Notes under the pieces: generated by a model
Seen by the model: only the letters and a program-made list of their open reading frames with translations
Database searches by the model: none
Told to the model about the DNA's origin: nothing
Made by a program: the position numbers and the translations under genes
In this document: positions 1-7,317 of the stretch, piece by piece
Position numbering within the stretch: position 1 is the stretch's first letter
Layout: each line of letters starts with the position of its first letter
Source of the DNA: Tessaracoccus sp. MC1865
Lineage (GTDB): Bacteria; Actinomycetota; Actinomycetes; Propionibacteriales; Propionibacteriaceae
DNA length: 64,000 bases
Direction: 5' to 3'
NCBI RefSeq assembly: GCF_017815535.1
Contig: NZ_CP072596.1
Coordinates: 1,240,001-1,304,000 of the forward strand

Positions 1-1
1 G

Positions 2-184
2 TTGCCGCTCCCGCTCATGGAGATCAGGGAGGCGATTGGCTCGAAGGAGCGCGTGAGCGCTGCGCAACTGTCCGCCCGTACCGGCCAGGCGATGATGGAC
101 GCGTTGGCCAACGCTGCAGAACTCGTGGAATCCGGGTGGCTCGACGAGCAGGGCGGGCTCTTCTCCCTGCCCACCATGCGCTGA
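2..184 (+). CDS. Small winged-helix-like protein or C-terminal end of a longer protein, cut by the window edge
   Basis: The reading frame is open from the first bases and stops with TGA at 182-184. A TTG at position 2 could start it, but the gene may begin outside the window. The 60 visible residues read like a small helix-turn-helix: an ME-I-R-E-A-I segment, then a R-V-S-A-A-Q-L-S segment and a helix ending in a G-W-L turn. This resembles FeoC-type regulators (short winged-helix proteins next to feoB), but no iron-sulfur cysteines are visible, so that is only a suggestion. A strong GC hairpin follows directly, consistent with the end of an operon. Confidence 0.45.
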   Translation: MPLPLMEIREAIGSKERVSAAQLSARTGQAMMDALANAAELVESGWLDEQGGLFSLPTMR

Positions 185-192
185 ACGGACGA

Positions 193-230
193 GGCCCCGG
201 GGCCGCGGCAGAGCCGCAGGCCCCGGGGCC
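193..230 (+). terminator. GC-rich terminator hairpin between convergent genes
   Basis: The 12-mer GGCCCCGGGGCC at 193-204 is repeated at 219-230 and is its own reverse complement, so the two copies form a stem. GCGG/CCGC extends the stem inward around a small loop. There is no long T tract. It lies between the convergent ends at 184 and 248 and could serve both strands. Confidence 0.7.
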
Positions 231-247
231 CCGTTCGGTTGATCGCG

Positions 248-1714
248 TCAGCGCTTCTCGGGGCCGCCGAACATCACGATGTTGTTGAACACCCACTGGT
301 TGGCCTGGCTGAAGGTGTAGCCGCGGGAAGGCTTCGCAGTGGCGCCGTACACCGTCGTCATGGTGTAGGAGCGGCACGCGCCGGTGCCGGTCTGGGCGGT
401 ATGGCATTCAGTGCGCCACTTTCGCCCACCGGAGGTGAAACCGTCCTCATCGCCCGCGGCGAGGGGGTTGCCCTGCCACGCCGCCTCCGTCATGTAGGGG
501 AGGTAGGTGAGGTTGTTGAAAGCCCAGTCAGTCCTGCGCACGAAAAGGCCGTTCTCAATTCGAACAACCGTGGCGAGAATCTCCGTGCGGCAGCGCTCAG
601 TCCGAGAATACGGCTCGCACTGTGTTTTCCACTGTCGCCCATTGACAGAGTGCTGCCCTGCGAGGGTGTAGGGCGCCGTGCGTGTGTGTCGGGAAGCACC
701 CACGTGCAGGAGATCCACCGGTGAAAGGGCGAAGACCGCCTGGGTCGTTGCGCGGAGCCATTGGCCACGCGCGATGCTGGAGATCGTGCCGTCAATATGC
801 GCGTCCTTGTTGTAGGCGATAGCTCCGGTGTTTTCGGGTCCCGTCAACTGCAGCGTCTTGACCCAGCTGCCGATTTTCGAAACGACCGTTGGCTCGAGGC
901 CGGACAGGGCTGCGGCCACCAGCCCTGAGGAGTTTGTGTTCCGGCTCGGTGTGAAAGGTATGGCGCCTGTGTACGAGCCATCAGTTTGCTGCTGAGCCTT
1001 CAGCCAGGCCACTGCCTTGGCAAGCGGGGACTTGGCAGCGGTCACACCAGCCGCGTCAGCGGCGCGCAGTGCCATCACGAGCATGGCCGTTCCGTCAGGA
1101 TCGTGTGATTTCTTGGCCACGTCACAGTGTTTAGCCGGATCGGCGTCGAAAAACATTGGAAATGCGCCGCTGGAGCATTGCTGACCGGCGAGAAACGAGA
1201 CCGTGTTCGGCGGAAGGACACTGGTTCGAGTAAGTCCAATCATGATGTAGGCCTGGCCGAAAGCGTTGGTACCGGCCGCGTGCCCAGGCATGGCTTTGTC
1301 AGTAAGGGAGCCTTCTGCGAGTTTTGCTGGGTTGATCCCACCGAACGAGGTGGTTGATTTTCCAGCCGCTGCGAGGGTGACAAGAGCCTTCCCGATCATG
1401 CCGTTGTCGGGGCTGCTGCCCGTTGTCAGGTCCTTGAAACTCGGGCCCGACGCATTCTGAACACCAGCCAGCCAGCGATCAATTGTTGCCTGTGGCGCGC
1501 CCACTGCAACGGCGCCCAGCGCCGCATCAAGAGTCAAGCCGATGTCCGGATAGTCCTCGTAGGAAGACAATGTGCCATTGGGGTTAGTCTGGGCAGCCAC
1601 CCAGGTCATGGCCGCGCGGGCATCGCTGGTGGTGTCAGCGGAGGCAAGGGAGCCGAGGCCTAAAGTGAGGCCGGCAATCAGGGGGAGCGCCATCAGGCGG
1701 GTGCGCATACGCAC
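248..1714 (-). CDS. Secreted alpha/alpha-toroid (prenyltransferase/squalene-oxidase repeat-like) protein, putative B12-binding
   Basis: This predicted exported protein has 488 residues. The GTG at 1714 is chosen because AAAGGA lies 6 nt upstream; the longer frame to 1789 would run through a cobalamin riboswitch. A signal peptide (about residues 1-26, ending L-A-S-A before D-T-T) is clear. Residues about 30-340 carry repeated helical motifs such as A-A-M-T-W-V-A-A-Q, G-L-T-L-D-A-A-L-G-A and A-V-A-W-L-K-A-Q-Q, typical of alpha/alpha toroids; the alpha domain of transcobalamin and intrinsic factor has this fold. The last 145 residues hold two copies of a module with W-K/R-T-Q/E-C, a later Cys-Arg, and W-x-F-N-N. 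It follows the ECF S gene on the same strand but has its own B12 riboswitch, so B12 capture is inferred. A secreted enzyme with a toroid fold is the alternative. Confidence 0.75.
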   Translation of the reverse strand: MRMRTRLMALPLIAGLTLGLGSLASADTTSDARAAMTWVAAQTNPNGTLSSYEDYPDIGLTLDAALGAVAVGAPQATIDRWLAGVQNASGPSFKDLTTGSSPDNGMIGKALVTLAAAGKSTTSFGGINPAKLAEGSLTDKAMPGHAAGTNAFGQAYIMIGLTRTSVLPPNTVSFLAGQQCSSGAFPMFFDADPAKHCDVAKKSHDPDGTAMLVMALRAADAAGVTAAKSPLAKAVAWLKAQQQTDGSYTGAIPFTPSRNTNSSGLVAAALSGLEPTVVSKIGSWVKTLQLTGPENTGAIAYNKDAHIDGTISSIARGQWLRATTQAVFALSPVDLLHVGASRHTRTAPYTLAGQHSVNGRQWKTQCEPYSRTERCRTEILATVVRIENGLFVRRTDWAFNNLTYLPYMTEAAWQGNPLAAGDEDGFTSGGRKWRTECHTAQTGTGACRSYTMTTVYGATAKPSRGYTFSQANQWVFNNIVMFGGPEKR

Positions 1715-1735
1715 TGAGGATCCTTTCGCGTAAGA

Positions 1736-1754
1736 CCCGCACACGATGTGCGGG
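1736..1754 (-). promoter_or_regulatory. Hairpin between B12 aptamer and start codon (possible expression platform)
   Basis: CCCGCACA at 1736-1743 and TGTGCGGG at 1747-1754 form a perfect 8-bp stem with a 3-nt loop. It sits between the riboswitch core and the Shine-Dalgarno of the toroid gene. Without a U tract it is more likely part of a translational switch than an intrinsic terminator. The function is inferred from position. Confidence 0.4.
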
Positions 1755-1856
1755 TGATCCATGCACGAGCTTCGGTCCGACTTCTCCACTGGAGTTACGG
1801 TTGCGCGTCAGTCCCGGATTCACACCGGCGTTCTCCGCTCGACGCCCCTGACTCTA
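1750..1856 (-). promoter_or_regulatory. Cobalamin (B12) riboswitch upstream of the toroid gene
   Basis: On the minus strand this leader contains the conserved B12-box pattern: CCGGTGTGAATCCGGGAC, then TGACGCGCAACCGTAA, then AGTCGGACC further on. These match the core of adenosylcobalamin riboswitches of the actinobacterial type. It fills the gap between the ecfS stop (1857) and the GTG at 1714, so the toroid gene has its own B12 control. A covariance-model search would fix the exact ends. Confidence 0.85.
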
Positions 1857-2693
1857 TCAACCGGTGTGGACCCTGGCCATTCCCGAGGCCCGGCGCAGCA
1901 CCGTGAGCACGGGGCGGCCCACGATCAGCAGCGCAATGGTGGTGGTGATGGCCCGGCCCGTGTCCCAGCCCGCAGTCGAGGTGAGGAGGGTAAACCAGCC
2001 GAAGCGGGTCAGGTTCTCGAGGATGGGGCCGCCGGGCACGTAGTCGAGGCTGCCGCCGGTGCCGTCGAGATTGATCCCCGTGATGAACGGCCAGAACCAC
2101 ATGTTCATCAGCGCCCCGTAGAGGTAGGCCGACACGATGCCCAGCCCGATCAGCATCCCGATCTCCCAGCCACCCTTCACTCTTTTGGGCAGCAGGCCGG
2201 CGGCCAGGCCCACCCAGGCGGCACACAGCATCTGGAAGGGCAGCCACGGACCCACGCCGGCGGTCAGCAGCGCAGAGGCGAACAGCGACGTGAACCCCAG
2301 CAGGTAGCCAAAGCCGGGGCCGAAGGCCCTGCCGGCGAGGATCAGCAGGAAGAAGACCGATTCGATGCCGGCCGTCCCCGCTCCCAGGGCGGGGCGGATG
2401 GCCGCGTTGATGGCCGACAGCACCCCCAGCACCGCCAGCGAGCGGGCGTCGAGTCCGCCCTCGCTGACCTGGGCGATCACCAGTAGCAGGATCACCGGCA
2501 GGAGCGCCGCGAAGACGAAGGGGGCGTCGTCGGCATGCTCGGGGGCGACCCCGACGGCCGGGATGAGGAGCGGCCAGCCGATGGCGAACAGCCCCAGCAC
2601 GGTGGACAGTGCCATCACCAGCCAGCTGCGCCAGCCGATGGCGACGCCCACCACCGGCGCCGGGATCTCCAACGTGGGGTCAGCGGGCCGCAT
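1857..2693 (-). CDS. ECF transporter S component, probably for cobalamin (CbrT-like)
   Basis: This integral membrane protein has 278 residues and about six or seven hydrophobic segments. It is the likely substrate-binding subunit of an energy-coupling-factor importer. The start at 2693 (M-R-P-A-D-P-T) is chosen because the longer frame runs back into the ATPase gene; from 2693 the overlap with the ecfA stop (2680) is 14 nt, typical of translational coupling. It is the last gene of the unit that begins at 7098 behind a B12 riboswitch, which makes cobalamin or a cobinamide the likely substrate. The substrate is inferred from regulation and neighbours, not from binding residues. Confidence 0.8.
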   Translation of the reverse strand: MRPADPTLEIPAPVVGVAIGWRSWLVMALSTVLGLFAIGWPLLIPAVGVAPEHADDAPFVFAALLPVILLLVIAQVSEGGLDARSLAVLGVLSAINAAIRPALGAGTAGIESVFFLLILAGRAFGPGFGYLLGFTSLFASALLTAGVGPWLPFQMLCAAWVGLAAGLLPKRVKGGWEIGMLIGLGIVSAYLYGALMNMWFWPFITGINLDGTGGSLDYVPGGPILENLTRFGWFTLLTSTAGWDTGRAITTTIALLIVGRPVLTVLRRASGMARVHTG

Positions 2694-4260
2694 CGAGGAA
2701 CTCCTCCACCGTGAGCAGCGGAACGGGGTTGACCACCTTCGCCACCTGGGTGGCCAACAGCGCGGACCCCGCGAGGACATCGCGCGTGGGGCCGTCGGAG
2801 ACGACCTCGCCCTCGGCCATGACCACCACCCGCTCGCAGGTCTGGGCCACCATCTCCACGTCGTGGGTGGCGATCAGCACCGCGCGGCCATCGGCGGCCA
2901 TCCCGGCCACGATCTCTGTGAGCGCCTGCTTGGCTGCGTAGTCCAGCCCGCGCGTGGGTTCATCGAGCAGCACCACCCGGGGGTTGCCTGCCAGTTCCAC
3001 GGCGAGGACGACGGCGAGCTTCTGGCCCTCGGACAGGTCGCGCGGGTGCGCGTCGGGCTCGATGTCCGGCACCAGCCTGCGCAGCAGCGCCAGGGTGCTG
3101 CCCGTGGGCAGGCCGGCGCTGCGGTCGCTCTGCTCACATTCGGCGGCCACCGACGTGAGGTAGAGCAGGTCCGAAGGGGTCTGGGGCACCAGCGCTATGC
3201 CCGGCACCTCGGAGACCTGGCCAGGGGCGGGCATGGTGACGGAGCCGCCGTCGCGCCTGCCCGCGCCGTGCAGTGCCCACAGGAGGCTGGACTTGCCGCA
3301 CCCGTTGCGGCCCATCAGCGCGGTGACCTCGCCCGCGTGCAACGTGAGGTCGACGCCGGCCACGGCGACCTTCGATCCGTAGCGCACGATGATGTCGCGG
3401 GCGGTGAGCTCCGGCTCCGTCCGGGGGGTCGGCGTGGGGAGAGCCGGCGGTACCTCGGCCCAGGCGCGCCGATGCTCTGCGGCGAACCGTCGTCCCTCGC
3501 GGATGGTGAGGGGCAGCGGCGACCAGCTCATGCGGGTGCCCAGCTCGACGAGCGGGGGCTTGATGCTGGCCTTCGCCAGGATGTCGCGCGTGTCGCCGTG
3601 GTGCACCTCATCGCCCACCAGAAGCACTGAATCAGCGAACTCGATGACGCGCTCCATCCGGTGTTCGGCGATGACGACGGTGGTACCGAGGTCGCGCACC
3701 AGCCGGCTGATGATCGCCAGCACCTCCTCGGCCGCGATGGGGTCGAGGGCCGAGGTCGGCTCATCCAGGACCAGCACCTTGGGCGAGCTGGCCAGCACGC
3801 TGCCGATGGCCACCCGCTGCTGTTGGCCGCCCGACAGGGTGCGCAGGTTGCGGTCGCGGAGTTCCGCGATGCCCAACAGGTCCAGCGTCTCCTCCACCCG
3901 CCGTCGCATCTCGGGAGGCGCGAACCCCAGTTGCTCCATGGAATAGGCGAGTTCCTCTTCCACGGTGTCCGTGACGAAGCCCGCCAGCGGGTCCTGGCCG
4001 ACGTAGCCGACGGTGGTGGCGAGCTCGCGGGGCTGCAGGAGCGTGGTGTCGACGCCGTCGATGAAGACGCGGCCGGTGCGGATGCCGCCGGTGAACCGCG
4101 GGACCAGGTTGTTGATGCAGCCCAGCAGCGTGGACTTGCCGGTGCCGGTGGGCCCCACCACGAGGCAGAGTTCGCCCTCGTCGATCCGGAAGCCCACCGC
4201 GTCGAGGCGCAGCGTCTCGCTGCTGGCGTAGTGGAAGGAGATGTTCTCGAAACGGATCAT
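2680..4260 (-). CDS. ECF transporter ATPase with two fused ABC domains (EcfA-EcfA)
   Basis: This cytoplasmic energy-coupling ATPase has 526 residues and two complete ABC cassettes. Domain 1 has Walker A G-P-T-G-T-G-K-S-T (about 36-44), signature L-S-G-G-Q-Q-Q-R and Walker B V-L-V-L-D-E-P-T-S. Domain 2 has Walker A G-R-N-G-C-G-K-S-S, a modified signature L-S-E-G-Q-K-L-A and Walker B V-V-L-L-D-E-P-T-R. The ATG at 4260 overlaps the ecfT stop (ATGA). Single-gene double ATPases of this kind replace the EcfA1-EcfA2 pair and would power the adjacent EcfT and S component. The reading frame continues upstream to 4635, but that part lies inside ecfT and is rejected. Confidence 0.93.
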   Translation of the reverse strand: MIRFENISFHYASSETLRLDAVGFRIDEGELCLVVGPTGTGKSTLLGCINNLVPRFTGGIRTGRVFIDGVDTTLLQPRELATTVGYVGQDPLAGFVTDTVEEELAYSMEQLGFAPPEMRRRVEETLDLLGIAELRDRNLRTLSGGQQQRVAIGSVLASSPKVLVLDEPTSALDPIAAEEVLAIISRLVRDLGTTVVIAEHRMERVIEFADSVLLVGDEVHHGDTRDILAKASIKPPLVELGTRMSWSPLPLTIREGRRFAAEHRRAWAEVPPALPTPTPRTEPELTARDIIVRYGSKVAVAGVDLTLHAGEVTALMGRNGCGKSSLLWALHGAGRRDGGSVTMPAPGQVSEVPGIALVPQTPSDLLYLTSVAAECEQSDRSAGLPTGSTLALLRRLVPDIEPDAHPRDLSEGQKLAVVLAVELAGNPRVVLLDEPTRGLDYAAKQALTEIVAGMAADGRAVLIATHDVEMVAQTCERVVVMAEGEVVSDGPTRDVLAGSALLATQVAKVVNPVPLLTVEEFLDAAR

Positions 4261-5393
4261 GCCCTGGTCCTCCTCTGGACGGCGGTGGGCGGCGGGGTGA
4301 CGAATGTGGGCAGCGCCGCGAGTCCCAGCGCCAACAGCAGCGGGAGCGTCAGTTCCGGCCAGACGAAGGGATAGATGCTGGGGAACAGCGCCCCTGCGTC
4401 GTCGGAGTCGGCGATGAGGTAAACCACCGCCGCGGCGCCCACCCCCGCGGCCACCGCCACGGTTTCCGCCAGCGCCCATCGGATGGGCCGGTACTGGCTT
4501 CGCTTCACCGTTCGCCCGGAGACCCGAAGGGCACCCACCGCGGCGGTGACGCCGGCGAGGAGGAGCAGCGTGGAGGCTACCGGCACCCGGAACACGTACT
4601 GGTCCGGCGCGGCGGCGAGGAAGCGGTAGGCCCACACCGCCAACAGCGACATCGCGCCCAGCCCCAGCGCCAACGAGACGGCCCTGTCCCTGGGGGAGGC
4701 GCTGCCGGCCCGGCCGTAGCCGCGCACATCCATGGAGGCGGCCAGCGCCAGGGAGCGCTCGAGGGCGTCCGACAGGACGGGCACGATGATGGTCTCCACC
4801 ACCTTCAGCCGCTGCCTGCGACCCCGTGCGGCCGGCGCGCGGCGCAGCCTCCGGGCGCGGGCCACGCGCTGCAGGGAGTCTCCCAGCTGGGGGAGCGCGG
4901 ACACGGCCACCACCATCACAGTGCCCAGTTCATACAGCGCGCCGGGCAGGCTGGCGAGGAGCTTCTTGGGGTTGGCCAAGGCGTTGGCGGCGCCCACGCA
5001 CACGATGATCGTGGCCAGGCGCATTCCGTCGTAGAAGCCGGTCAACACCGCTTCCAGGGAGACCGGCCCGAGCAGCCGGATGCCCCGCACCCAGACGGGC
5101 AGCGGGACCTCGGGCAACGTGAAGAGGACGGTGGGGCCGTCGCCGCCTCCGAAGACGATCCGGAACGCCACACGTAGCACCACGATGAACAGGCCCAGGT
5201 AGAGGTACAGCTTGAAGGCCCTTCCCCAGGGCGAGTCTGCGCGTCGTGCGATGACCACCAGGGAGGCCACTGCCATGAAACCCGCCAGCAACAGCGGGTT
5301 GGAGGTCGACGACGCGGCGACGGCGAGCGCGAGCGCCCACCCCCACCAGGCGAACGGGTGCAGTTGTCGGGGAAGGAAGTAGCGTTTGATCAC
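4257..5393 (-). CDS. ECF transporter transmembrane component EcfT (CbiQ-like)
   Basis: This membrane coupling protein links the S component to the double ATPase. From the GTG at 5393, which overlaps the upstream TGA as GTGA, it has 378 residues, longer than a typical EcfT (roughly 260) because of extra C-terminal membrane segments. The EcfT coupling region is visible as A-S-M-D-V-R-G-Y-G-R (the A-x-x-x-R-G motif) after a basic helix rich in R-R-L-R-R. A GTG at 5414 in the same frame would give a slightly longer product. It sits between the secreted DUF4430-like gene and ecfA in the B12-riboswitch operon. Confidence 0.88.
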   Translation of the reverse strand: MIKRYFLPRQLHPFAWWGWALALAVAASSTSNPLLLAGFMAVASLVVIARRADSPWGRAFKLYLYLGLFIVVLRVAFRIVFGGGDGPTVLFTLPEVPLPVWVRGIRLLGPVSLEAVLTGFYDGMRLATIIVCVGAANALANPKKLLASLPGALYELGTVMVVAVSALPQLGDSLQRVARARRLRRAPAARGRRQRLKVVETIIVPVLSDALERSLALAASMDVRGYGRAGSASPRDRAVSLALGLGAMSLLAVWAYRFLAAAPDQYVFRVPVASTLLLLAGVTAAVGALRVSGRTVKRSQYRPIRWALAETVAVAAGVGAAAVVYLIADSDDAGALFPSIYPFVWPELTLPLLLALGLAALPTFVTPPPTAVQRRTRA

Positions 5394-6439
5394 AGGCCGC
5401 GGCGTCGCCACCACATGACGCCACCACCCAGCCCGATGGCGGCGACGGCCCCTGCTCCGACGAGCGTGCCCGTCGGCACGCCGCCGTCATCGGCGACAGT
5501 GGCGGCCACCGGCGGGGCACCTTCCGGTGCCGCCACCTGCTCGTCAGTGGGGCTCGCTGACGCAGCAGCGGTTTCCGTCACGACGGATGCGACGGTGGGG
5601 CTGGCCGACGCGGAAGGCGTGGCCTCGACGTTTTCGGGGGCCGCGGACGACGGCGTGATGGCCGGGGCCTCAGGGCTCGCGCTCCGGCTCGGCTCCGTCG
5701 GCGTGCTGACGACGCGGGGCTTGGTGCTCGTTCGGGGCTGCGTGGTCGTCCTGGCCGGGGCCGCAGTGGTGGGGGCCGCCGGCGTCGTCGCGGGAGCCGG
5801 CGTGGTGGCAGCGGCCGTCGTCGCGGCAGGGGCTGTCGTGGTGGCCGCCGGTGCCTGGGTGGTGGGTGCCGGCGCCTTCGTGGTGGGGGCGGGCTGCGGC
5901 TTCACCACCCGGTGCGACGGCGTCACGCCGGGCGGCGGGTTGCTGTTCTCGGTGTTGTTGAGGGAGAAGGACCAGCCCTCGTAGCCGCCGGGGATCACCT
6001 CACGGTTGCCTCCGCCCATCTGCGAGAAGGTCCAGGAACCGTTGTTGGGGGCGTGCCAGTAGCTCCAGAACGCCGTCTTGGGCGGGGTGTCGACGCAGCG
6101 TTCCCTGTAGTCGGGGCTGCCGTCCACCGGGATGCTCTCGTTGAGCGAGGGGCGCCCGTTGATCCGGCACACGAAGCCGGGCCCGTCGTGGAGGGTTCCC
6201 TCGGCCGACAGGCCGGCCAGTTTGAGGAGCCCGAGGCCGCTGGTGCCTCCGGGTACGTCCTCGACGCACTTGATGATGCGTCCGCCGCCCAGCTCCTGGT
6301 GGTCCACCACGAGGGTGACCCCGGTATCCGTCGTGCAGTGACCGTCTGTGACGGCTGCCGAGGCGGACGGTGATGCCACCCAGCTACCGGCGACGGCCAG
6401 GAACAGGGAGGCGAGCAGGGCGGCAGGACGCACGTTCAT
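5390..6439 (-). CDS. Membrane-tethered secreted DUF4430-like (transcobalamin beta-domain-like) protein
   Basis: The 349-residue protein has a signal peptide (about 1-28, ending A-S-A-A-V) and a globular domain at about 30-165. That domain contains C-R-I-N-G-R-P, a second cysteine, then F-W-S-Y-W-H-A and W-T-F-S-Q-M-G-G, the pattern of DUF4430/transcobalamin C-terminal-like domains in bacterial B12 loci. A Thr/Pro/Ala-rich spacer of about 150 residues follows, then one hydrophobic helix (about 322-341) and the tail W-W-R-R-R-G-L. This looks like a cell-surface stalk. The segment before the helix reads V-P-T-G-T, not a clear LPXTG. The ATG overlaps the upstream stop. A B12-binding or cap role is inferred from the operon. 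Confidence 0.78.
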   Translation of the reverse strand: MNVRPAALLASLFLAVAGSWVASPSASAAVTDGHCTTDTGVTLVVDHQELGGGRIIKCVEDVPGGTSGLGLLKLAGLSAEGTLHDGPGFVCRINGRPSLNESIPVDGSPDYRERCVDTPPKTAFWSYWHAPNNGSWTFSQMGGGNREVIPGGYEGWSFSLNNTENSNPPPGVTPSHRVVKPQPAPTTKAPAPTTQAPAATTTAPAATTAAATTPAPATTPAAPTTAAPARTTTQPRTSTKPRVVSTPTEPSRSASPEAPAITPSSAAPENVEATPSASASPTVASVVTETAAASASPTDEQVAAPEGAPPVAATVADDGGVPTGTLVGAGAVAAIGLGGGVMWWRRRGL

Positions 6440-7098
6440 CAGTTACCGGTCTTGGGCAGGCCCGGGCGGCTCGGAGCGGCGGTGGCTGTGGCGGTGTCTG
6501 CGACCTCCACCGAGGCGGAGGGCGAAGCAACCGGCGATGCGGACACCGTCGGCGAGGCGGACGGGGCGGGGGACTGGCTCACCGAGGGGCTGGGCGACGG
6601 GCTGGGGGCGGGCTCCTCGTCGGTCAGCACCACACCCTCGACGGGGTTCACGGCGGGAGCGAGCGTCTGGTCCATGAAGTTGTAGTCGTCCTGGAGCTTC
6701 AGGGCCAGCACCTCCGAGGGGTACATCTCCAGTTCGGCGACGCCGACCTCCGCGAATTCCCACTCGCCGGGGTACGTGCCGTCGTCGTTGGGCGACATGA
6801 AGTAGACGGACCACCACTCGGTGCCCTCGGAGAGCCGGCCGTCCACGGTCTGGATCCAGCTGTCATCCTCGGTCACGCCGGTGCTCAGGAGCGCCTCCTG
6901 GGCGCTGGCGAACTCCGTGGCGCAGGCCCCGGTAACGGTCTCGTCGTATTCGATGTGGACCCAGACGTTGCCTGCCTGCACGCATTCTTCGGCTTCGCTG
7001 GGGGCGGCGGCGGCATGCAGCGCAGGGATGGCGAGACCGATGGTCAGGACGGCGGCGGTGGGAACGGCAAGGCGGTTGAGGGCGGTGCGTCGGAGCAT
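6439..7098 (-). CDS. Secreted DUF4430-like protein ending in LPKTGN, first gene of the B12-riboswitch operon
   Basis: The 219-residue protein has a signal peptide (about 1-31, ending H-A-A-A-A-P). Its domain aligns by eye with the next gene product: W-W-S-V-Y, G-E-W-E-F, a Gly a few residues later and a Pro before a hydrophobic end. The C-terminal third is a Ser/Pro/Ala-rich spacer. The last residues are G-L-P-K-T-G-N followed by TGA, so a sortase-like motif is present without a membrane helix or basic tail. The start at 7098 has GAGGT about 8 nt upstream. It is the first gene after the riboswitch and is probably translated with 5390-6439, whose ATG overlaps its stop region. The family match is weaker than for its neighbour. 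Confidence 0.7.
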   Translation of the reverse strand: MLRRTALNRLAVPTAAVLTIGLAIPALHAAAAPSEAEECVQAGNVWVHIEYDETVTGACATEFASAQEALLSTGVTEDDSWIQTVDGRLSEGTEWWSVYFMSPNDDGTYPGEWEFAEVGVAELEMYPSEVLALKLQDDYNFMDQTLAPAVNPVEGVVLTDEEPAPSPSPSPSVSQSPAPSASPTVSASPVASPSASVEVADTATATAAPSRPGLPKTGN

Positions 7099-7129
7099 CT
7101 GCTGGACCTCTTCTGTGTAGGTCCGTCGC

Positions 7130-7262
7130 CCGAGAGGCGGTTCCGCTGGTCGCGACGGAGGTAACCGTGGTGCCGGGCGGAGGTCCGACTCCCCGCAGCA
7201 GCGGGATCACGGTTGCGCGACAGTTCCGGGATCTCACCGAATTCAGCCGTCCGACAAGAGCC
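7130..7262 (-). promoter_or_regulatory. Cobalamin (B12) riboswitch upstream of the ECF/DUF4430 operon
   Basis: The minus-strand leader contains CGGTGAGATCCCGGAACTG, then TCGCGCAACCGTGA, then GGGGAGTCGGACC and CCGCCCGGC. The order and spacing match the B12-riboswitch core and closely parallel the element at 1750-1856. It lies between the divergent HAD gene and the first operon gene at 7098. When B12 is bound, expression of the downstream importer genes is expected to fall. The boundaries are approximate. Confidence 0.85.
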
Positions 7263-7317
7263 CATGCTATCGAAAGAACTAGGCTGGCGCGGAACCGCAT
7301 CGAGTTAGGAGACACCC

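Noticed and set aside
1715-1789. Longer N-terminus for the toroid protein
   Set aside because: These codons fall in the B12 riboswitch and its downstream hairpin, whereas the GTG at 1714 has a Shine-Dalgarno sequence and begins a proper signal peptide.
4261-4635. N-terminal extension of the double ATPase
   Set aside because: It overlaps the ecfT coding sequence in another frame and encodes Arg/Gly-rich shadow text; the ATG at 4260 starts a normal ABC domain.
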